This document shows, piece by piece, positions 43,107-47,451 of a stretch of 47,451 nt of DNA; the first letter of the stretch is position 1; the number at the start of each line of letters is the position of its first letter. The notes beneath the pieces are model-generated. The model searched no databases. It was given only the letters and a program-made list of their open reading frames with translations, and was not told where the DNA came from. The stretch comes from Hyphomonadaceae bacterium. Its GTDB lineage: Bacteria > Pseudomonadota > Alphaproteobacteria > Caulobacterales > Hyphomonadaceae. The position numbers and the translations under genes are program-made. Location: the NCBI GenBank assembly GCA_027485145.1, contig JAIXRO010000072.1, forward strand, positions 1 through 47,451, given 5' to 3'.

Positions 43107-43573
43107 TGCGCACCGAACTCTCGGCCCAGCAGGCCGCCTTCTTCGCGCGCCTGCGCTCGGGCGAGTGGGAGCTGCCCAACGGCATCCGCAATCTCGGCAT
43201 CAAGCCGCACGAATGGCTGAAGGAAGTCTCCTACGGCCATACGCTCTATGAGTGGCCGAATATGGGCGACCGCGACATCGGCCCGGACCGCGTGTTCGGC
43301 GGCTGGGTGGCCGGCCTGTCGGACCATATCGTATCAATGACGATGGCGAGCGCGCTGGAAGACGGCGAATGGTTCACCACGATGGAGTTGCAGACCCGCA
43401 TCCTGCGCCCGGTGCCTAACGGCCTGATCACCATCGAAGGGCGCCTCGTCAGCCGGGGCAAGACCACGGCGCTCGTCGAGGCGGACTGGCGTGACGACAA
43501 GGGCCGCCACCTCGCCCGCATCACGGCTGCGAAGGCCATAAGGGGCTTTGAGGAGTTGCGCGGGCCGCGCTGA
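43106..43573 (+). CDS. PaaI-like hotdog-fold acyl-CoA thioesterase
   Basis: A 155-residue hotdog protein with the layout of PaaI/YdiI thioesterases: GGWVAGLSDHIVSM in the central helix and TTMELQTRILRPVPNGLITIEGRLVSRGKTTALVEADW in the strands (described here in two parts, 98-113 and 114-133). The catalytic Asp is likely the one in LSDH. It would release acids from CoA. It is translationally coupled to the SDR gene. Confidence 0.8.
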   Translation: MRTELSAQQAAFFARLRSGEWELPNGIRNLGIKPHEWLKEVSYGHTLYEWPNMGDRDIGPDRVFGGWVAGLSDHIVSMTMASALEDGEWFTTMELQTRILRPVPNGLITIEGRLVSRGKTTALVEADWRDDKGRHLARITAAKAIRGFEELRGPR

Positions 43574-43652
43574 TTTTCGATTTGGGGCTCGTCCCCACTG
43601 GACAAATCCGGATGGCTCGCCAATTCCTTCCCGCGCCAAAGGAAATCCGACC

Positions 43653-44192
43653 ATGCCATCACCCAAATCCCCGGAGCAGGACCGCGACCCGCTCGCGGAA
43701 CGTGCGATCGAGCAGCTCATCTTCTCCAGCCGCTGGCTGATGGCGCCGATCTATCTCGGCCTTATCGCGGCGCTCATCATCCTGATTGTGACGTTCTATC
43801 GCGAGCTCGCCCACGCCATACCCGGCGTGATGACGATGGAAGAGTCGGATATCATTCTTTTGATCCTGACGCTGGTAGACATCTCGCTGGCCGGCAATCT
43901 CGTCCTGATCATCGTATTCTCGGGCTATGAAAGCTTCGTGTCCAAGATCGGCCCGGCCGAGCACCGCGACCGGCCTTCCTGGATGGGCAAGGTCGATTTC
44001 TCCGGCCTGAAATCGAAACTCATCGCATCCATCGTCGCGATTTCGGCCATCCACCTGCTGAAGATCTTCATGGACCTCGGCAAGTACACCCAGCAGGACC
44101 TGCTCTGGTACACGGTCATCCACATTACCTTCGTCATCTCCGGCGTCGGCTTCGCGATCATGGACTGGATCGATTCCAATTCGAAGGACTGA
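43653..44192 (+). CDS. UPF0114/YqhA-family membrane protein
   Basis: A 179-residue inner-membrane protein with four hydrophobic segments: WLMAPIYLGLIAALIILIV, IILLILTLVDISLAGNLVLI, LIASIVAISAIHLLKIF and VIHITFVISGVGFAIMDWI. The YqhA hallmark EQLIFSSRWLMAPIY opens it and SGYESFVSKI lies in the middle loop. Function is unknown in the family. The ATG at 43653 fits the family N-terminus; AAAGGA lies about nine bases upstream. Confidence 0.88.
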   Translation: MPSPKSPEQDRDPLAERAIEQLIFSSRWLMAPIYLGLIAALIILIVTFYRELAHAIPGVMTMEESDIILLILTLVDISLAGNLVLIIVFSGYESFVSKIGPAEHRDRPSWMGKVDFSGLKSKLIASIVAISAIHLLKIFMDLGKYTQQDLLWYTVIHITFVISGVGFAIMDWIDSNSKD

Positions 44193-44225
44193 AGCGGCCG
44201 CGCCGGCCATCAACGACGGACCAGA

Positions 44226-44726
44226 ATGCAGATCGCGATCATCAAGGGTACTTCTCACGACACGCTCCGGATCCGGCGGGCCGACGGCTCGATCGCCGAA
44301 GCGCAGGTCGTCAAGAAGGGGCCCGTTCCGCACGATGGTGTTCATATCGCGGTCGAGTCTGGCCTGAAGTTCGGCAATGCCTTCTTCGGTCTGATCGCCG
44401 CCGGGCGCCACCCGGACGACATCGCCGGTTTGGCTTCGGCAATGGGCCATTCGAGCGCCAAGAAGGCGCACGTGCCGGATCCGTCCATCATAGAGTTGAT
44501 CCAGGCTGAGCGCCTGGTCGAATGTTTCGAAGCTGAAGTCTGGGGTGGCCCGGCCGACCTTGAAACGCTGCAATCGGTCGCCGACGCCGCCTTCAGCGCG
44601 TCGCTGGTTCCGCGCGTGGCATTGACCCCGGAAGGGGTCGCAGCCGTTCGCGCAAACCTCGACAAACTGAAGGCTGACTGGCTTCCCCTGCAAATCGGCG
44701 GCACTCTGAACTACGACTGGCCGTAG
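44226..44726 (+). CDS. Hypothetical protein, 166 residues
   Basis: A soluble protein without a signal peptide, opening with MQIAIIKGTSHDTLRIRRAD and a small beta domain followed by a helical part (PSIIELIQAERLVECFEAEVW). The family is not recognised. It follows the UPF0114 gene by 33 bases on the same strand and ends four bases from the queA stop on the other strand. Codon use is ordinary, and no convincing ribosome-binding site is visible. Confidence 0.6.
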   Translation: MQIAIIKGTSHDTLRIRRADGSIAEAQVVKKGPVPHDGVHIAVESGLKFGNAFFGLIAAGRHPDDIAGLASAMGHSSAKKAHVPDPSIIELIQAERLVECFEAEVWGGPADLETLQSVADAAFSASLVPRVALTPEGVAAVRANLDKLKADWLPLQIGGTLNYDWP

Positions 44727-44730
44727 CGCC

Positions 44731-45798
44731 TCACGGCAGCAGCAGGCAGGCATCGCCATAGGAATAGAACCGGTAGCCCTCGCGGATCGCGTGCGCATAG
44801 GCCGCCTGCATCACGTCCGTTCCCATCAGTGTACAGACGAGCATGAATAGGCTGGAGGCGGGCAAGTGAAAATTCGTTACCAGAGCGTCGGTCGCCCGGA
44901 CCGCATCGCCGGGTTTCAGGAATATGTCAGTCGGTCCTGTCGCCGCATTCAGAACTCCGGCGTCATCGGCGCAGCTCTCCAGCGTGCGCATCGCCGTCGT
45001 GCCCACCGGCACGATCCGCCGCCCGGCCCGCCGCGCCGCATTCAGACGCGCCGCGACTTCCGGTGTCAGGCGGCGCCATTCCTGATGCAGCCTGTTTTCC
45101 TCGATATGCTTGTCTTCCAGTGGCTTGAACGTGCCGAGCCCGACGTGCAGGCGCACCATTTCATGCTGGATCCCGGCAGCTTCGATTTCGGCGAGCAGGC
45201 GCGGGGTGAAATGCAGACCGGCCGTCGGCGCCGCCACACTCGCGGCCTCGTCTCCGGCAAACGCCGTCTGGTAGGTCTCCCGGTCGCTGGCATCCGCTGG
45301 CCGGCGGCGCGCGATGTAAGGCGGCAGCGGCATCGCGCCGTGCGCCTCCAGCGCCGCGATCAGGCTATCTCCCTCCCGGTCGAATTCCAGTTCGATCTCG
45401 CCGCCTTCCCGGCGTCCGGCAATGACCGCGGAGAAGCCTTCCGTGAACTGAATGGTATCGCCGGCCTTCAGCCGCCGCCCCGGCCGCGCCAGCGCGAGCC
45501 AGCGCGCGCCCTCAATGCGTTCAACGAGATTGACATCGGTGTTCACATCCCGGCTCACGCCATCGCGTGCCGGACGCACGCCCTTCAGCGCTGCAGGCAG
45601 CACGCGCGTATCGTTGAACACCAGCACGTCCCCGGCAGCGAGATAGCGCGGCAAGTCCCGCACGCCTGCGTCTTCCAGACGGCCATCCCCGTGCACGACC
45701 AGCAGCCGCGCGGCATCCTGCGGCTCCGCGGGGCGCAGCGCGATGAGGCGTTCGGGAAGGTCAAAGTCAAAGGCGGACAGGTCCATGCCCGCGCTCAT
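44731..45798 (-). CDS. queA: tRNA preQ1(34) S-adenosylmethionine ribosyltransferase-isomerase
   Basis: A 355-residue enzyme that transfers and rearranges the ribosyl of S-adenosylmethionine onto preQ1 in tRNA, giving epoxyqueuosine. Motifs are FDFDLPERLIALRP, VFNDTRVLPA, SVAAPTAGLHFTPRLL, HVGLGTFKPLE and FHLPASSLFML. Start is at 45798 or at the second ATG at 45786; neither has a clear ribosome-binding site. It is the last gene of a gyrA-coaD-cyclophilin-queA series that is common in Caulobacter relatives; tgt is not seen here. Confidence 0.95.
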   Translation of the reverse strand: MSAGMDLSAFDFDLPERLIALRPAEPQDAARLLVVHGDGRLEDAGVRDLPRYLAAGDVLVFNDTRVLPAALKGVRPARDGVSRDVNTDVNLVERIEGARWLALARPGRRLKAGDTIQFTEGFSAVIAGRREGGEIELEFDREGDSLIAALEAHGAMPLPPYIARRRPADASDRETYQTAFAGDEAASVAAPTAGLHFTPRLLAEIEAAGIQHEMVRLHVGLGTFKPLEDKHIEENRLHQEWRRLTPEVAARLNAARRAGRRIVPVGTTAMRTLESCADDAGVLNAATGPTDIFLKPGDAVRATDALVTNFHLPASSLFMLVCTLMGTDVMQAAYAHAIREGYRFYSYGDACLLLP

Positions 45799-45836
45799 CG
45801 CGCGCGCGCCGGGTCAGCGTCAAGAGCGAGGCGCCG

Positions 45837-46715
45837 TCAGTCCTTGACGATCGCCGGCACCGGCGGCAGGCCGCACACCGGGACATCGCCCATCGCCGCA
45901 AGCTCTGCGGCAAATTCTGGCGTATCCGTGCGCAGCACCCAGGCCTCTGGTCGCTTTGCATCGGGGAGATCCGCCGCGACTTTCGCCGATACGAGAATGT
46001 CCGGATCGGTCACCGTTCCGCTTGGCTCGGCGCCGAACTTGATCGCCTTCACCACATCCTGCCCGGCAATCACTCGGCCCCAGGCGGTGTATTTCTTGTC
46101 CAGCTGCGGCGAGGTTTCGCGCATCAGGAAGAATTGCGTGTCGGCCGAGTTCGGATCACTCGTGCGCGCGGTCGAGACGATGCCCCGGCAATGCGGCACG
46201 GCGCTCTCGACTTTTCCGTTGGCAGACATTTCTGCGAAGAAGGCCGGCCGCGTCAGCAAAGGCAGGCCCTTGTACAGTCCGCTCACGGCCGAATCGGCAG
46301 GCCCGATCGAAGCCTCGAGCGGCATGGCGGCCACATCGCGCTGGAACGTGAACTCGCCCTTGATGCTTGGCCAGCCGGGCTCCTTGCCCGTCATCGTGCG
46401 GATGTCCCCGCCCTGCGCCATGAAATTGTCCAGCACCCGGTGGAAGGGCGTGCCGTCCAGATCGCCGGAGCTGATCAGCTTGGAGAAGTGCGCAAAGTGA
46501 CCCGGCGCGACTTCCGGAAACGCCTCGATCAGCACACGCCCTTTGCTCGTCTCGAAAATGAACAGGCGCGCCGGATCAACCTGACGCCAACCCGCGTCGT
46601 CCGGCTCGGTGACACCGGCGCCGACAACCCAGCCCGCCGCCGTCTCGGTATCCCCACAAGCCGGCAGCGCCAGCCCGATCAGGCCGGCCACAAGTCCAAA
46701 CGCCGCACGTTTCAT
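45837..46715 (-). CDS. Cyclophilin-type peptidyl-prolyl isomerase, lipoprotein
   Basis: A 292-residue protein with a lipobox (ALPAC, C20). The cyclophilin domain has FHRVLDNFMAQGGD, GIVSTARTSDPNSADTQFFLM and TAWGRVIAGQDVV. An insert around FTFQRDVAAMPLEASIGPADS and a Cys-containing tail (PVCGLPPVP) are extra to minimal cyclophilins. It catalyses proline isomerisation of envelope proteins. Its ATG overlaps the coaD stop by four bases. Confidence 0.92.
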   Translation of the reverse strand: MKRAAFGLVAGLIGLALPACGDTETAAGWVVGAGVTEPDDAGWRQVDPARLFIFETSKGRVLIEAFPEVAPGHFAHFSKLISSGDLDGTPFHRVLDNFMAQGGDIRTMTGKEPGWPSIKGEFTFQRDVAAMPLEASIGPADSAVSGLYKGLPLLTRPAFFAEMSANGKVESAVPHCRGIVSTARTSDPNSADTQFFLMRETSPQLDKKYTAWGRVIAGQDVVKAIKFGAEPSGTVTDPDILVSAKVAADLPDAKRPEAWVLRTDTPEFAAELAAMGDVPVCGLPPVPAIVKD

Positions 46716-47209
46716 TTCTTGTACTTCTCCAACAACGCCGTCTTCACGTCGGGGGTGACGAAAGACGAGATGTTGCCGCCGAGGCTCGCGATTTCCTTCA
46801 CGAGCCTTGAGGCAACCGCCTGATGGCGAACATCGGCCATAAGGAAGACGGTTTCAATGTCGGGATTCAGTTGCTCGTTCATCGCGGTCATCTGGAATTC
46901 ATATTCGAAGTCCTGAACCGCGCGCAGGCCGCGCACGATGATCTGCGCGCCGCAGGCTTCCGCAAACTTCATCAGCAGCCCGTGCATCGGCAGAACGCGG
47001 ATTTCCGCGAGGCCCGGCCCGTTCAGCTTGGCGCATTCGGAGCGCACCATCGCCACCCGCTCATCCAGCGTGAACAGCGGCTTCTTCGATTCGTTCACCG
47101 CGACGCCGATGACCAGCTCATCGACCAGCTTCATCGCCCGGCCGAAGATGTCGATATGACCATTGGTCGGCGGATCGAAAGTTCCGGGATATAGTCCAAT
47201 TCGGCGCAC
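46712..47209 (-). CDS. coaD: Phosphopantetheine adenylyltransferase
   Basis: A 165-residue nucleotidyltransferase making dephospho-CoA. It has the TxGH-type motif GTFDPPTNGH, the substrate-binding RGLRAVQDFEYE and the closing SFVTPDVKTALLEKY. A four-base overlap links it to the cyclophilin gene. It lies 44 bases from the gyrA stop. Confidence 0.95.
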   Translation of the reverse strand: MRRIGLYPGTFDPPTNGHIDIFGRAMKLVDELVIGVAVNESKKPLFTLDERVAMVRSECAKLNGPGLAEIRVLPMHGLLMKFAEACGAQIIVRGLRAVQDFEYEFQMTAMNEQLNPDIETVFLMADVRHQAVASRLVKEIASLGGNISSFVTPDVKTALLEKYKK

Positions 47210-47253
47210 GTGCGGCCCTCCAGTAATCCGTCCAGTCGTCCGGCAGCGTGCGC

Positions 47254-47451
47254 TTAGCTCTCTCCGCCTTGCTTATCCATACCGGCTTCGCCGTCTTCGA
47301 CAAGACGCGCAACCGAGACGACCCGTTCCCCTTCATTGGTGCGCAGCACCCAGACGCCGCCCGTCGAACGCCCGGCAATCCGGATCTGGTCTACCGGTGT
47401 GCGGATCAGCTGGCCCGCATCCGTCACCAGCATCACCTCGTCGCCTTCGCC
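47254..47451 (-). CDS. gyrA: DNA gyrase subunit A, C-terminal end only
   Basis: The frame is open to the right window edge and supplies about 65 residues. It shows the last beta-pinwheel blade of the gyrase A C-terminal domain: GQLIRTPVDQIRIAGRSTGG and VWVLRTNEGERVVSVARL. An acidic tail ends at 47254. The rest of the gene lies beyond the window. Confidence 0.9.
   Translation of the reverse strand, partial: GEGDEVMLVTDAGQLIRTPVDQIRIAGRSTGGVWVLRTNEGERVVSVARLVEDGEAGMDKQGGES

Noticed and set aside
1-47451. tRNA genes, CRISPR arrays, integrases or insertion sequences
   Set aside because: I looked in intergenic stretches on both strands and found no cloverleaf, regularly spaced repeats or transposase-like frames.

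Overview
The window looks like a chromosomal segment of a high-GC alphaproteobacterium close to the Caulobacterales/Hyphomonadaceae (Hyphomonas-like). The evidence is a high GC content, a TipF-type degenerate EAL protein, an ileS-lspA-bamF-M16-M16 block, a COG4111/NadQ-like regulator paired with an HD hydrolase, and a gyrA-coaD-cyclophilin-queA block. Most of it is well-packed housekeeping and lipid or peptide metabolism. There is no rRNA, tRNA, CRISPR array, integrase or transposase that I can support.

Layout. 0-2.4 kb: class I ribonucleotide reductase alpha subunit (nrdA) on the minus strand, with a pair of NrdR-box-like operators in its leader and a hairpin terminator after it. 2.5-6.9 kb: a small exported protein coupled to a YiiX-like cysteine hydrolase, a membrane acyltransferase 3, and an exported S9 prolyl-oligopeptidase-family peptidase. 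7-14.1 kb (minus strand): a small hypothetical protein ending inside a REP-like palindrome, a ThDP-dependent decarboxylase/synthase, a feruloyl-CoA-synthase-like ligase preceded by an unlisted 37-residue CxxC micro-ORF, an exported M20 peptidase and a dihydroorotase-type amidohydrolase. 14.2-23.3 kb (plus strand): bioY, an amidohydrolase lipoprotein, ygfZ, tag, two related tiny lipoproteins, a FabH-like ketosynthase, a lipoprotein GH9 cellulase, and the HD hydrolase/NadQ-like pair.

23.3-36.5 kb is almost all minus strand: an M16 peptidase pair (one lacking the zinc motif), BamF-like lipoprotein, lspA, ileS, a secreted YbjN protein, ribF, a MaoC hydratase, a HAD phosphatase, a putative lipoprotein, the TipF-like protein and an FAH-family hydrolase. 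36.6-42.2 kb is the most accessory-looking part: a solitary DUF262-DUF1524 (GmrSD-like) gene convergent with a probable metal-uptake operon of DUF2946 protein, TonB-dependent receptor and PepSY membrane protein. 42.3-47.45 kb: an SDR-thioesterase pair, a UPF0114 membrane protein, an unknown 166-residue protein, then queA, an exported cyclophilin, coaD and the 3' end of gyrA.

The points most worth a second look are the micro-ORF coupled to the feruloyl-CoA synthase, the tandem small lipoproteins sharing a C-x11-C motif, a segment of atypical codon use confined to the editing domain of ileS, the solitary GmrSD-like gene, the metal-uptake operon with a His-rich loop, and the NrdR boxes that fix the nrdA start. 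All identifications come from reading motifs; no database search was run.
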